This document shows positions 17,701 to 26,359 of a DNA stretch of 37,331 nt, one piece after another. Each line of letters starts with the position of its first letter. The first letter of the stretch is position 1. This stretch comes from Fidelibacterota bacterium (GTDB taxonomy: Bacteria; Fidelibacterota; UBA8477; JABMPR01): contig JABIFG010000125.1 of the NCBI GenBank assembly GCA_018650795.1, positions 1 through 37,331 on the forward strand. Direction: 5' to 3'. Made by a program: the position numbers and the translations under genes. Under the pieces are notes generated by a model. It was not told where the DNA came from, ran no database searches, and was given only the letters and a program-made list of their open reading frames with translations.

Positions 17701-19206
17701 ATATACAATTTCGAAGCATTGCCATTAACTGGTTCACCAGGAGGGAAGAATGCCGGGAATTTACCCTGGGATGTTAGCTCTGGAGCCGGTGCTCCCTTCG
17801 CCAAAAACCTCATTCAGCCCTGGTCATTTAATTTCTATGTTGCACGATCGTATTTCATAGATATTGATGGCAATTTCAATATTGTGTCACCGGATTTGAA
17901 TGCTTCGGATACCCTGGTGTTCGATGGTTATGATGGAATCAATTTCCAGGCCAGTAAGGTCTTATTGCATAGTGGGTATCTTGATATTATGACTCAGGAT
18001 TTTGAAGTCGTGGATTTCGAACTTGATCCAGCAACCAGCCGTGGACAATTGCCCATGACAACAGATCCTATGTTTGAATTCAGATCTACGGTACCGGACA
18101 CGGGTCGAGGGGTCCAACTCCTGGCCATAGTTGTTGCAAAAACTGATTATGCACAACCACCCGTTAGCTACGATTATATCTTCACCAATGTGACGGCTAA
18201 ACCTGAATTTGGTGATTTCTACGCAGTTCAAAATCCAGATGCAGAAAACTTTCTGGATCTGTTCGTGGTTTCTGAACGTCCCATTTATGGATTGACTGGG
18301 GAAGAGGGAGCTAGTGCACAGGTCAATGGGCAATTCGATACAGTTACTGTGGATCTTCCTCTCCTTGATGTCAGCGATGGTGTTGTGTCAGTCTATTCAG
18401 GAAAATATACTCTGAGAGATGTTGGGGATTACAGCCTGGTCTTTAGTGGAATTGACCAAAATGGGGTGTCTCTGGATCCGGTGGTTAGAACCATCAGTGT
18501 GGGTATGGCTAAACCAAGCAGCCAGCTCGCTATGATTCTACCAAATGGTACAGGACAATTTCATTTGCCTGCCAACGCAGTCACGCATTCTCGTTATGTC
18601 GTTTCTGGTAACTATGATGAGAGTCTGACCTCGAGAATTCTAGCCACAAATGAATTACCTCAAGGAGTTCGAGCAGTCTCTGATATCATCTATATTGGTC
18701 ATGACCAGATTCAATTGAAGAGAGCAGCCTCGTTACAGCTCTCCCTTGAATCCGAGGATATAGACACCAATGAAAAACTGGGTGTCTATACCATGAGCGA
18801 TGGTGAATGGCGCTACTTAGGTGGTACGGTTGATGCCGACGATATGATGATTCGGGCGAATACTGGAAGCCTCGGTCGCTTTGTCATAGCAGCTGGCGAT
18901 CATCCCTCAGAATCTTCAATCCTGCCAACAGTTTTTGCCTTGGAGCAAAATTATCCTAACCCATTTAATCCAAGTACTACGATCTCCTTTGCACTGCCTC
19001 AGGAAATGCAGGTTACTGTGAAGGTATTTAACATGTTGGGTCAGGAAATAACCACACTTGCTGACAGTTATTATACAGCTGGGCGTCATGATGTCCAATG
19101 GAATGCCCGTGATGCAAGTCAAGTCCGTGTAGCTTCTGGTGTGTATTTTTACACCGTAGAAAGTGCGGATATTCGTTTGGTTAAAAAAATGGTATTGTTG
19201 AAATAA
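14734..19206 (+). CDS. Giant secreted protein: five Ig-like repeats, inactive metallopeptidase-like domain, T9SS sorting domain
   Basis: A 1490-aa exported protein. The signal peptide is about 1-23 (ISISLSILLVSALAFG). Five tandem Ig-like units begin near residues 26, 169, 320, 450 and 582; each starts with a PxxxSAxYDxxxxxLxLxF-like strand pair. A region of about 685-985 resembles secreted M30/M6-like zinc peptidases: IYVDDEMWAEGKID, then DTDGNGKLIIFLADLLDEYD (766-785) and SNQSDMIYLD. Where the family has a T-x-HExxH helix, this protein reads ALTYQYTLL (842-850), so both His and the Glu are replaced. The later W-x-x-E-G site reads WIHYG (862-866), also without Glu. It therefore looks catalytically dead, perhaps a binding module. 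The T9SS domain starts about 1399 (LEQNYPNPFNPSTTISF) and ends KKMVLLK. It is probably anchored at or released from the cell surface. The peptidase relationship is by pattern only. Confidence 0.82.
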   Translation: MILKNKIISISLSILLVSALAFGSAPVVQTANYSPNTNQLVLAFDQDVKVDNVLLGLISFDDDQGGPNADINLLGGSVHNPGGLTLSDEITINLLYDDIIDSYTGEFFGNTTYLFELWGTDVSQVKSLEAMASTNLAVSTGAGAFVSAANEASTTQTVACAVGVADSRPSILSAQYDANVNRLRLTFDDVVQYDLLAEDRSIDGGPGNGLLQSPIAGNDDGEDRNGNETLDFEPNIRPFEIGLVSNAGSMALENIALILPAEDNDTLDIELTGNDAKRLEATIGYTGLQLAINEWAFVDTLYNPNYPSDVAVSVIPDSVNFVADSASYDRSKNILSIYFSNLMTAGRTITLTNPSPVYTKFHLTTDAGTYTLNGVEGNPSGVSGFNNSAFKFKLPIPDQAGTEALLDGSAMTLAMNSFALYDNLNNGNTDFADVPVRLTSSASANEQPPVLISSAYDYDSHTVTLTWDLTLGVGFYKGDALTVFDDADYQELTGMLLYDTVADTAIVLGEGKVYYSGSKKNTYIELLDADAIALETHPNINSLQTYLDESIFNAFLFLNGNAATGANDSVFCDIIADTTAPEIESARFNVFTKLLELDVNEPVTYTGIDVSSFALAGVGIAGTILNEAGDTYTSALSIEVSEATYSALTALPDSVFIAPDLVSSASALVNITGLQSTTDTLRTSIGRTFYLRSFEAFAPSPALRFGALKLIGMYADIYVDDEMWAEGKIDEDNLLEIQTAFETSTPIDSTKGIKAIVDAYYGGTLDTDGNGKLIIFLADLLDEYDLGRNDTQDSFFENGFASLTDTTDSQYSNQSDMIYLDVDPQIIGEAPYAEWDESMLNALTYQYTLLSAMSQRPEQERWIHYGVALKMQEQTVGNIKFFGDGVKTASTANNELTYIAGSLLNSRNDLFNVYNYFTYLTEKFRVGNDSLAIIKNIAQSEIVGVDAVDGALSDLGFDMSAAQSYLNYAVACFLDLNQESDAESLKYGGIYNFEALPLTGSPGGKNAGNLPWDVSSGAGAPFAKNLIQPWSFNFYVARSYFIDIDGNFNIVSPDLNASDTLVFDGYDGINFQASKVLLHSGYLDIMTQDFEVVDFELDPATSRGQLPMTTDPMFEFRSTVPDTGRGVQLLAIVVAKTDYAQPPVSYDYIFTNVTAKPEFGDFYAVQNPDAENFLDLFVVSERPIYGLTGEEGASAQVNGQFDTVTVDLPLLDVSDGVVSVYSGKYTLRDVGDYSLVFSGIDQNGVSLDPVVRTISVGMAKPSSQLAMILPNGTGQFHLPANAVTHSRYVVSGNYDESLTSRILATNELPQGVRAVSDIIYIGHDQIQLKRAASLQLSLESEDIDTNEKLGVYTMSDGEWRYLGGTVDADDMMIRANTGSLGRFVIAAGDHPSESSILPTVFALEQNYPNPFNPSTTISFALPQEMQVTVKVFNMLGQEITTLADSYYTAGRHDVQWNARDASQVRVASGVYFYTVESADIRLVKKMVLLK

Positions 19207-19211
19207 GGTGG
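19205..19211 (+). promoter_or_regulatory. Ribosome binding site deciding the start at 19220
   Basis: AAGGTGG overlaps the previous stop and lies 8 bases before ATG 19220. The upstream in-frame GTG (19208) lies inside it and is unlikely to be the start. Confidence 0.7.
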
Positions 19212-19219
19212 ATGCGAAA

Positions 19220-20395
19220 ATGAATACAAAAATACTATTAGCCATTGTACTTGTCGCACTCATGATGAGTTGTTCTACAGAATTTAGCGATGATGATTTC
19301 CTTGTTGGCCCACCTGAGTCATTTGATGATCTCATGTCACAGGGCTGGTCAGCATTTGAAACGGAGAACTATGGAATTGCTGTGGAAACATTTGCAGCTG
19401 CCGCTGAAAGAAAAGCGACCCTCCCTGAGGTGTATTTGGGTTTAGGATGGAGTAATATCCGCGACCTGAATCTTGAGAATGGAAGAATCTATTTAGGTTC
19501 GGCTATCTCATTTGCTTTCCTGGATGTAGAAAATGGTGCTCAGATAATACTTGATGCTCAAAGTGGTCTGGCCGGAATAGCCCTGGCTGAAGGTGACTAT
19601 GATTCAGCCATCGACTATGTTGATCAAGTACTAAGTTCCCAGCCCGCATATGTGTTTAGTCATGACACCAGGGTTGATCTTGATGCCTTGAAGCGTATTC
19701 GCATGACAGCTGCCTATTTTCAGGGTGATTATGCCGATGCATTCCAAGAGATTGTTGATCTTGGAATAGCCATGGATAATGTCTCCCATGAAATGCCAGT
19801 TTCCGGCAGTATGACAACTGTAACGGTTGTCGATTCTGGAACCACGCTGGCTGGTATTGGTGAGCTTACGGCGAACTGGGTCAAAGTAACAGCCTCAGGT
19901 CATGGACTTGTCGCAGGGGACTATACAGTACTTTCAGGACTCAGCGATGGTGGTGATGCAAACTTGACTACCCTTGTGGGTAGTCTTACTCGCAGCTCTG
20001 GCTGGAAATTGACTCATATTGTAGATGCAGATAATTTTCTCGTATCTTCCGTCAGCAATGATGATGCTGCACTGATCAGCTCAATAACCGTATCTAGTGG
20101 AAAATATTTCGAGGGTACTGGTGTAGCTGTAGCAACTGACGGCTCTGGCATGAGTGGTGTAATTGGAGTAAATGTTTATAACGGACGTCAGTTGGTCCAT
20201 GTAAATTCTGTTTCTGCGCTAGTTGATGACGGCGCTGTATACTCAGTCAACTCAGTTGAAGAGGGTGGAACTGGGTTTGAGATTTTTGGTAATCCGGTGT
20301 TTGAAGTAGGGCAGCGGGTTGCAGTAGATTATTACCATACCGATAATTTTGGACTGTTTTTATCGGAACTTATAGAATTAGTTAGTAACATATAA
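19220..20395 (+). CDS. Lipoprotein with TPR-like repeats and a beta-rich C-terminal domain
   Basis: A 391-aa lipoprotein of unknown function. The signal peptide ends in a lipobox, LMMSC, with Cys18 as the lipidated residue, followed by the acidic stretch STEFSDDDF. Residues about 33-180 are helical and TPR-like (AFETENYGIAVETFAAAAER, ALAEGDYDSAIDYVDQVL, AYFQGDYADAFQEIVDLG). The second half is beta-rich, with VTASGHGLVAGDYTVLSGL and later VDADNFLVSS. That pattern recalls E1_FCCH-like domains found in some phage tail and surface proteins, but the match is from memory. It lies 13 bp after the giant secreted protein and 40 bp before the next T9SS cargo, and probably belongs to the same operon. 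Possible roles are assembly scaffold or accessory to secretion of its neighbours; this is inference. Confidence 0.8.
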   Translation: MNTKILLAIVLVALMMSCSTEFSDDDFLVGPPESFDDLMSQGWSAFETENYGIAVETFAAAAERKATLPEVYLGLGWSNIRDLNLENGRIYLGSAISFAFLDVENGAQIILDAQSGLAGIALAEGDYDSAIDYVDQVLSSQPAYVFSHDTRVDLDALKRIRMTAAYFQGDYADAFQEIVDLGIAMDNVSHEMPVSGSMTTVTVVDSGTTLAGIGELTANWVKVTASGHGLVAGDYTVLSGLSDGGDANLTTLVGSLTRSSGWKLTHIVDADNFLVSSVSNDDAALISSITVSSGKYFEGTGVAVATDGSGMSGVIGVNVYNGRQLVHVNSVSALVDDGAVYSVNSVEEGGTGFEIFGNPVFEVGQRVAVDYYHTDNFGLFLSELIELVSNI

Positions 20396-20435
20396 TAACT
20401 AAAACCAGACAATAATCCTAAAAGGAGGATGATGT

Positions 20436-23400
20436 ATGACGAAGAAGCTACTCGCAATATCCTTGGCCCTGATGCTTTTAGTGCCAATGGCATTTGCAAA
20501 AATCGAGGTTGACAAAATCCCGACCACTGGAAACAGTGTTCAGGTTTTGATGCCTGGAAGCGGCTATCAGGTTCCCTCGAACCTGATTGAAGTTAAGCAG
20601 ATTGATGAATCAAACGGTCTTGAGGTCGTTCGACTCAAAACTCAGCGTAACGCAGCCACTCCAGCAGCCGAATCAACCAGAGAAGACCTGCTATGGACAT
20701 TAAAACATGTCGATGACAACGCAGAATACTATCTGGGTTCCGGAGCTGCCGAAGATACCTTCGCAGTTGTTTTCACTCCAGCTGCTCCTGCTGTCGTGAC
20801 AGAAGTATACATGCAGTGGTTCACACCTGGTAATGTCAATGCTTTTGGAGCTGACTATAGCGCTGAAGCATTTGCTGCATCACCAACAGGTGAAGTTTCT
20901 GTGATTGGAACAGATACGGTTTCATATTCACCACTCGGTGAATTTCGCACAACCATCACACCAAACTCAGTTGATGCATATGTAGCTGACTGGTCATACC
21001 AGTTGGATATTGGTGGCACATTTGTCGTGGGAGATTCCACTGACTTGAGCAGTGTTCCCCCATTTGTTATCGCCTTTGTAAAGGGTGGAGAAGAAATAGA
21101 CCCTCTTGCTAATTTAACTGGTGGTGAGAGTTATACATGGTTTGGCGGTCCTTGGAACGATAATGCCTGGGGTGACTATAACCCTATTGTTGATCTCATG
21201 ATGATGGTCAAAGTTACCTATCCCTGGGGCGCTCCAATTGCTGTAAACACACTGGTTCAAGCCAATAATTCATATAACACCACGGGTCCTTTTACCATTG
21301 ATGCCGATCTATTTGATGACGTTCAAGATGGTACAGCCATTGATGGTACTGATGATATCGTTTTTCATTGGATGGTCAATGATGGTGTAGAAACTACTGG
21401 TGGATTGACTGCTTCTGATATATTACCCGATGGTAATGGTTGGTACAGTTATGATATCTCTGGTACTTTCACACCTGGTGATGAGATTGAATATTGGATA
21501 ACCACTGTTGATAATGATGGTCTTGCATCCGAATCTGTACACCTGAGTTTTGAAATTACAGAACCAGGCAACCCAGATGCTGACCTCCTTATTGTATATG
21601 ATGGTAGTGATGATAATCAACAAGCCAACGTCCTTTATGAAAGCCTTGCCGAAGATCTCGGAATCGTTTTCGAATATTGGAATGTTTCTGATGAACAGGG
21701 TATTGATGCATCCGTTATCAATGCTGGATGGTCAAACATCGTTGTTTACGGTTGGGGAACCTCTGTTGTTCCTGCTGTAGCAGGTGAAGATGATCCTGGT
21801 TTTGCTGCCTTCCTGGATGCAGGCGGAAGCTTAATCCTTGCTGATCAGGACTGGTATTTTGGTCACGGTTTACCTGCTGAGATCACATTTGCTGCTGGCG
21901 ATTTTGCTTATGATTATTTTGGTATCGGATCTGGAACAAATGATCCTGCTGATGATGATAACGTTTCAATCGCTGACACAGCATTTTATGGTATCGGTGG
22001 AACAGCTATGGATATGGAATTTGCAGCTGCACCTATGGTTATTAACCATACCGTTTATGGAACAACTAACTGGGGTGACCCTGTTATTCCAGCCGCTGCA
22101 GCTATCCTATTTGCTGGTGCAAATGATGGCTTGAGCTATGGTGTTGCCTATGATGAAGGAACATTCAAAACTGCTTATTTTGGTTTCATGCCCGATGCTG
22201 CTGTTGATACAGCCGCTGATGGTTCATTGACCTCAGATCAGTTTGACATGTTCTTTGAAGGTGCCCTGGAATGGATGGGCGTAAGCTCTCCTGCTGCTAT
22301 CTACGATGTAGATGGTCCTTCAGGAACCGTACTTGCTGGTCCTTATGATGTATCAGCTACTATCGAAGATTTCGATGGTGATGCTATCACAGCCAATGTT
22401 CTTTTTAGTGCTGATGATGGTGCTACATGGACAGAAATCGCTATGACAGCTGATGGTGATACATACACAGCTCAGATTCCTGACGTAACCGAAGCTGGAT
22501 CTTACTATTGGGGTATTGAAGCCACATCTGATGGTGCTACAAGCTCCTACCCACCAGCTAACGAAGAAGCCATGGAATTCGAACGTTTTGTTCCAGCATA
22601 TGATGCACTCGTTGTGTTTAACGGATTGCCACCAACAGGTTATCCTGCAGACTACTACTTTGCATATACCGATATGGAGTATGATCTCTGGGATAAAGCT
22701 CTGAGTCCTGGTTTGGCCTCAGCCTATACTACCATCATTGAGATTGCTACTGATGGTCCAGTATACGATAACAGTGCCGTTGTCACCGCTTGGTTAACTG
22801 AAGGCGAGAAGAATTATATGCTCGCTGGTGACGAATGGTTTGGTGCCTTAAGCAACTGGACTGATATGGATTTTGTAGCTGGTGATTTCGAGTATGATGT
22901 ACTTGGTATTACTCATAGCTATAATGATATCAATGCCAGCTCAAGTGCTCCAACTGCTATCGAAGCTGTTGATGGAAGCCTCGTTTCTGGCGCTCTCTAT
23001 ACAACACACATGGCAGCTGCTGATACACTGATGTATGATCCTTCCTATGAAATTTCAGTTTCTAACTGGTTGGACGGATTTGAAGTCATTGATGCCGCTA
23101 CTGTAAATATGACTACCTTTGGTGCCTCTCCAGTTGCTATCGGTCTACATCGTGTTGTTAACGATGATAAAGTTGTATTCTTTGGTTTCGACCCAATGAG
23201 TATCAATGCTGCGCCATATACATGGTATAGTTTCACAGCAGATGCACCACAGGCAGTAGCAGTGACTTCTTTCTTTGGAATCACTTCTGTTGATGATCTT
23301 GCAAGTCTGCCAACTGAGTTCAGTCTTGCTCAGAACTATCCCAACCCCTTCAACCCCAACACAACCATCTCTTTTGAAGTTCCAACTTCAAGTGATGTTG

Positions 23401-23591
23401 TAATCTCTGTATACAATATGCTGGGACAGAAAGTTGTTGACCTAGTCAATAGCAGCTATGTTCCTGGTGTATATAACGTACAGTGGAATGGTGTTGATGC
23501 GAGCGGAAAACCTGTTGGATCAGGTCTGTACATTTACCAGATGAATGCTGGCAAATACTCAGCCACCAGCAAGATGCTCTATCTAAAATAA
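20436..23591 (+). CDS. T9SS-secreted protein with duplicated GATase1-like domains
   Basis: A 1051-aa exported protein. The signal peptide is about 1-21 (LLAISLALMLLVPMAFA). After an N-terminal beta region, an Ig-like segment (DEIEYWITTVDNDGLASES) leads to a domain at about 381-611 starting DADLLIVYDGSDDNQQANVL and containing AFLDAGGSLILADQDWYFG. A second Ig-like segment (about 625-700, LFSADDGATWTEIAM) leads to a related domain from 722 (YDALVVFNG, then WLTEGEKNYMLAGDEWFGAL). Both look like alpha/beta class I glutamine amidotransferase-like folds and share the phrases AGDFAYDYFGI and AGDFEYDVLGI, so they arose by duplication. No catalytic Cys nucleophile motif is apparent in either. The T9SS domain starts about 964 (LAQNYPNPFNPNTTISF) and ends SATSKMLYLK. 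A very strong ribosome binding site, AAGGAGG (20422-20428), precedes the ATG, suggesting high expression. A terminator follows. Confidence 0.85.
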   Translation: MTKKLLAISLALMLLVPMAFAKIEVDKIPTTGNSVQVLMPGSGYQVPSNLIEVKQIDESNGLEVVRLKTQRNAATPAAESTREDLLWTLKHVDDNAEYYLGSGAAEDTFAVVFTPAAPAVVTEVYMQWFTPGNVNAFGADYSAEAFAASPTGEVSVIGTDTVSYSPLGEFRTTITPNSVDAYVADWSYQLDIGGTFVVGDSTDLSSVPPFVIAFVKGGEEIDPLANLTGGESYTWFGGPWNDNAWGDYNPIVDLMMMVKVTYPWGAPIAVNTLVQANNSYNTTGPFTIDADLFDDVQDGTAIDGTDDIVFHWMVNDGVETTGGLTASDILPDGNGWYSYDISGTFTPGDEIEYWITTVDNDGLASESVHLSFEITEPGNPDADLLIVYDGSDDNQQANVLYESLAEDLGIVFEYWNVSDEQGIDASVINAGWSNIVVYGWGTSVVPAVAGEDDPGFAAFLDAGGSLILADQDWYFGHGLPAEITFAAGDFAYDYFGIGSGTNDPADDDNVSIADTAFYGIGGTAMDMEFAAAPMVINHTVYGTTNWGDPVIPAAAAILFAGANDGLSYGVAYDEGTFKTAYFGFMPDAAVDTAADGSLTSDQFDMFFEGALEWMGVSSPAAIYDVDGPSGTVLAGPYDVSATIEDFDGDAITANVLFSADDGATWTEIAMTADGDTYTAQIPDVTEAGSYYWGIEATSDGATSSYPPANEEAMEFERFVPAYDALVVFNGLPPTGYPADYYFAYTDMEYDLWDKALSPGLASAYTTIIEIATDGPVYDNSAVVTAWLTEGEKNYMLAGDEWFGALSNWTDMDFVAGDFEYDVLGITHSYNDINASSSAPTAIEAVDGSLVSGALYTTHMAAADTLMYDPSYEISVSNWLDGFEVIDAATVNMTTFGASPVAIGLHRVVNDDKVVFFGFDPMSINAAPYTWYSFTADAPQAVAVTSFFGITSVDDLASLPTEFSLAQNYPNPFNPNTTISFEVPTSSDVVISVYNMLGQKVVDLVNSSYVPGVYNVQWNGVDASGKPVGSGLYIYQMNAGKYSATSKMLYLK

Positions 23592-23619
23592 ATTTTATTT
23601 TAGAGACATGTTTTACGAG

Positions 23620-23648
23620 AGGCCGCCATATTCTGGCGGCCTCTTTTG
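23620..23648 (+). terminator. Rho-independent terminator ending the cassette B operon
   Basis: A perfect 10-bp stem (23620-23629 GAGGCCGCCA with 23635-23644 TGGCGGCCTC) around a 5-base loop, followed by TTTT, 28 bases after the stop of the gene at 20436. Confidence 0.93.
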
Positions 23649-23702
23649 TAATAGGAGTTGAAATCAATTCAAACAATACCAATTGCACTTTCAAATGCGC
23701 AT

Positions 23703-23822
23703 AATGTGTCATACTGTATTATGCCCTGTTTCCTTATGGTGGGACGCTGAGGTTCTCGAAGCGCTTTCTAAGGGGTAATTATTGTATGCGTGCATTTTTA
23801 ACTGAATATGGTATGACACATT
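23703..23822. repeat. 18-nt imperfect inverted repeat bounding a 120-bp intergenic segment
   Basis: The arms are 23703-23720 and 23805-23822, matching at 16 of 18 positions, with the outer 12 perfect (AATGTGTCATAC against GTATGACACATT). The 84 bp between them is not coding. It sits just upstream of the receptor gene at 23864. It could be a MITE-like element, a pair of operator half-sites enclosing the promoter, or a long-range stem. I saw no target-site duplication at the edges. Confidence 0.6.
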
Positions 23823-23863
23823 CCAACCAATCAAGCAATACGAATTAGAAATAGAAACATATA

Positions 23864-26359
23864 ATGCCACCGAAATTTTTCAATCTCGCTTTAATCTTCC
23901 TGCTAATATTATTATTGAGTACGAATCTTTTTGCCGGTATCAGCGGTACCATCAGCGGTCATGTCTCCGAGGGCAGCACTGGAGAACCATTAGCAGGTGT
24001 ACAGGTCATCATTGATGGCAGCAATAGGGGAGCAGTCTGTGATGCATCCGGAACATTCATCTTAGTAAATATTCCCCCTGGACATTACGATCTACGTTTC
24101 GAAATGATTGGATACAGCAAACAGATTGTCACGGGTGTCCCTGTAATTATCGATTTACAGACCCAGATTGATGTCGAACTGCAGGCCGCCACACTTTCTG
24201 GAGAAACCGTTATCGTTGAATCCCAAACCATGGATCTTACCCAACAGATCACCTCTACTACACGGTTCATATCACCAGAACAGCTGGATAAACTTCCTGT
24301 TCAGAATTATCAGGAATTGGTTGAGGCCCAACCAGGCGTAGCCGCAGGACATGTTCGTGGGGGTCGCAAAACAGAGCTGGTCTACCTCGTGGATGGAATG
24401 CCCATCCAGAACATTGTTGATGGCAAGATTGGAACCGAATTGCCCAATACTGCCATCATTGATATCTCAGTACAAACTGGTGGCTTTACCGCCGAGTATG
24501 GAAATGCTATGTCAGGGGTAGTGAATATTTTGACCAAAGAAGGGCGGGACAAGTTTTTCTTCAAAGCTCAAGCTCATTTATTGGACTATTCACAGGATCC
24601 AAGACCCTTTAATAGCACTGACAAAGCGCATGAGTATAAATATGATCTGGCCATGGGTGGACCCATTTTCTCATCTGGAGCATCCTATTTTGTCTCAGGT
24701 GATATCCACGTCCCCAGCAGCAGATTACTCCAGGAACAATTTGGCGTGAGAAAAATGGGCATTATGGACCCGGATTCCACGGTGAATTTCAATCTTACCG
24801 GTAAATTAAGTACTTATTTATTAAATCAGACACTCAAGCTCACCCTGCAAAATCTTTATTCCAGTTGGGAATGGCGGGACTATGATCATCTCTGGAAATA
24901 CAATTTGACGGCTCTACCAGGACAAGCCAAATACAGTAATCGACTGGCTGCTACCTTGAGTCATACCCTCACCTCGGCAACATTTTATGAAGCCAGCTTC
25001 AGCTACTACAGTTTTATCAGATCGATTTATGGACAATCTGATATGCTTCAGGCGGTTCCAGTTACCTCAGATTCAGGTTATGTTGTATCAGGTGTGTATC
25101 CCTGGTGGATGGATCATGTGGAGACCCAGAAGTACGGGAAGTTTGTCACGACTCATCAGGCCTCTGAGGATCTTCAGATCAAAATGGGAGCAAGCTTCAC
25201 CCAGTATCATCTCTATCGCAAGAATGTTTTAAGAAGAGATATTAAAAATTGGAGTGATGGCTTCCCGGTATACATCACCTATGATAGTGAATACGAGTAT
25301 GACCCTCGACGCGGTGGCATCTTTGTCCAGGGGAAATACGGAACTGGCGATCTGGTCATCAACAGTGGTGTTCGCTACGATTTTTTCGATCCTCGAGCGC
25401 AACGCCCTGAGATAGAAGTTGATTTCACAGAATCAGATGATCAATGGGTGATGGACACCATCTCCACCACTGCAGCATCCCTAAAAACCAGCTTTAGTCC
25501 ACGTATTGGCATTGCCTGGGTCATCGATGATCGCAGCAAATTCCATTTTAACTATGGTTACTTTTTTCAGATGCCCATTTTTGATTATCTGTATGCCAAT
25601 CCTAATCTCAATGTGGCCAATGGATTCTCCGCCATTGGAGATGCTGACCTGGAACCAGCCCAGACTCGGGCTCTTGAATTTGGCTTTATGCAGCCATTGG
25701 GCACCTGGGGTCTCATCGATATGGTTGTATTCACCAAGGATGTCATCAATCTTATCGATTCGAATACCCTCCTGGTTTATGGCGACGACTACCAGAAAGA
25801 AGGCTTTACCCGATTTGTGAATATTGGACAATCCGCCATCCAGGGACTGGAGATTTTTCTCGAGGGACAAATTGGATCTACATTCAGTGGAAATCTAGCC
25901 TATACCATGATGACAGCCATGGGCTCGTCCTCATATAGTCTGGAAGGTTTATGGCGCAATGCTGAAGCCAGCACAAGAGCTTCAGAACTCTATCCATTAA
26001 GCTGGGATCAACGCCATACACTGGTACTCAATCTGGAATGGTCGCCAATGGATTGGCTCTCAACCATCCTCACCTATCATTACAATTCAGGATTACCTTA
26101 TACTGAGGACAATGGCGAATATACATCGCCTAATAGTGAGCGCATGGATGCCACCCAAAAGATGAACCTCCGCTTAAACGGATCCTGGAATATGTCCAGC
26201 CAACGCGACTTACATGCATTTTTTGAAGTCACCAATTTGCTGGATGAAACCAATGTTCTCTGGGTTGATTCAAACGGATATCCCGGTGGAGTTCTCAATG
26301 ATCCAGGCGCGTATGATTTGAACAGACGGGTTCGAGTAGGCATTGGTATCGATCTTTGA
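23864..26359 (+). CDS. TonB-dependent receptor, cluster D
   Basis: An 831-aa outer-membrane TonB-dependent receptor, shorter than the other three here. Signal peptide about 1-24 (LALIFLLILLLSTNLFA); carboxypeptidase-regulatory-like domain about 27-110 (GTISGHVSEGSTGEPLAGVQ); TonB-box-like ETVIVE at 114-119; plug about 122-228 with GHVRGGR, VYLVDGMPIQN and GGFTAEYGNAMSGVVNIL. The barrel ends RRVRVGIGIDL. Late-barrel phrases RHTLVLNLEWSP and FFEVTNLLDETN are typical of the superfamily. Unlike the others it lacks Asp/Asn calcium-type insertions and is followed not by a PNPY-CTD partner but by two small lipoproteins, the first overlapping its stop codon. Only a weak ribosome binding site is visible before the ATG. 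It appears to be the first gene of a transcript that runs through spmB. Confidence 0.93.
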   Translation: MPPKFFNLALIFLLILLLSTNLFAGISGTISGHVSEGSTGEPLAGVQVIIDGSNRGAVCDASGTFILVNIPPGHYDLRFEMIGYSKQIVTGVPVIIDLQTQIDVELQAATLSGETVIVESQTMDLTQQITSTTRFISPEQLDKLPVQNYQELVEAQPGVAAGHVRGGRKTELVYLVDGMPIQNIVDGKIGTELPNTAIIDISVQTGGFTAEYGNAMSGVVNILTKEGRDKFFFKAQAHLLDYSQDPRPFNSTDKAHEYKYDLAMGGPIFSSGASYFVSGDIHVPSSRLLQEQFGVRKMGIMDPDSTVNFNLTGKLSTYLLNQTLKLTLQNLYSSWEWRDYDHLWKYNLTALPGQAKYSNRLAATLSHTLTSATFYEASFSYYSFIRSIYGQSDMLQAVPVTSDSGYVVSGVYPWWMDHVETQKYGKFVTTHQASEDLQIKMGASFTQYHLYRKNVLRRDIKNWSDGFPVYITYDSEYEYDPRRGGIFVQGKYGTGDLVINSGVRYDFFDPRAQRPEIEVDFTESDDQWVMDTISTTAASLKTSFSPRIGIAWVIDDRSKFHFNYGYFFQMPIFDYLYANPNLNVANGFSAIGDADLEPAQTRALEFGFMQPLGTWGLIDMVVFTKDVINLIDSNTLLVYGDDYQKEGFTRFVNIGQSAIQGLEIFLEGQIGSTFSGNLAYTMMTAMGSSSYSLEGLWRNAEASTRASELYPLSWDQRHTLVLNLEWSPMDWLSTILTYHYNSGLPYTEDNGEYTSPNSERMDATQKMNLRLNGSWNMSSQRDLHAFFEVTNLLDETNVLWVDSNGYPGGVLNDPGAYDLNRRVRVGIGIDL

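Noticed and set aside
23782..23809. Possible promoter TTGTAT-16-GAATAT overlapping the right inverted-repeat arm
   Set aside because: Both boxes are weak and the overlap may be chance; kept only as a reason to look at the repeat.
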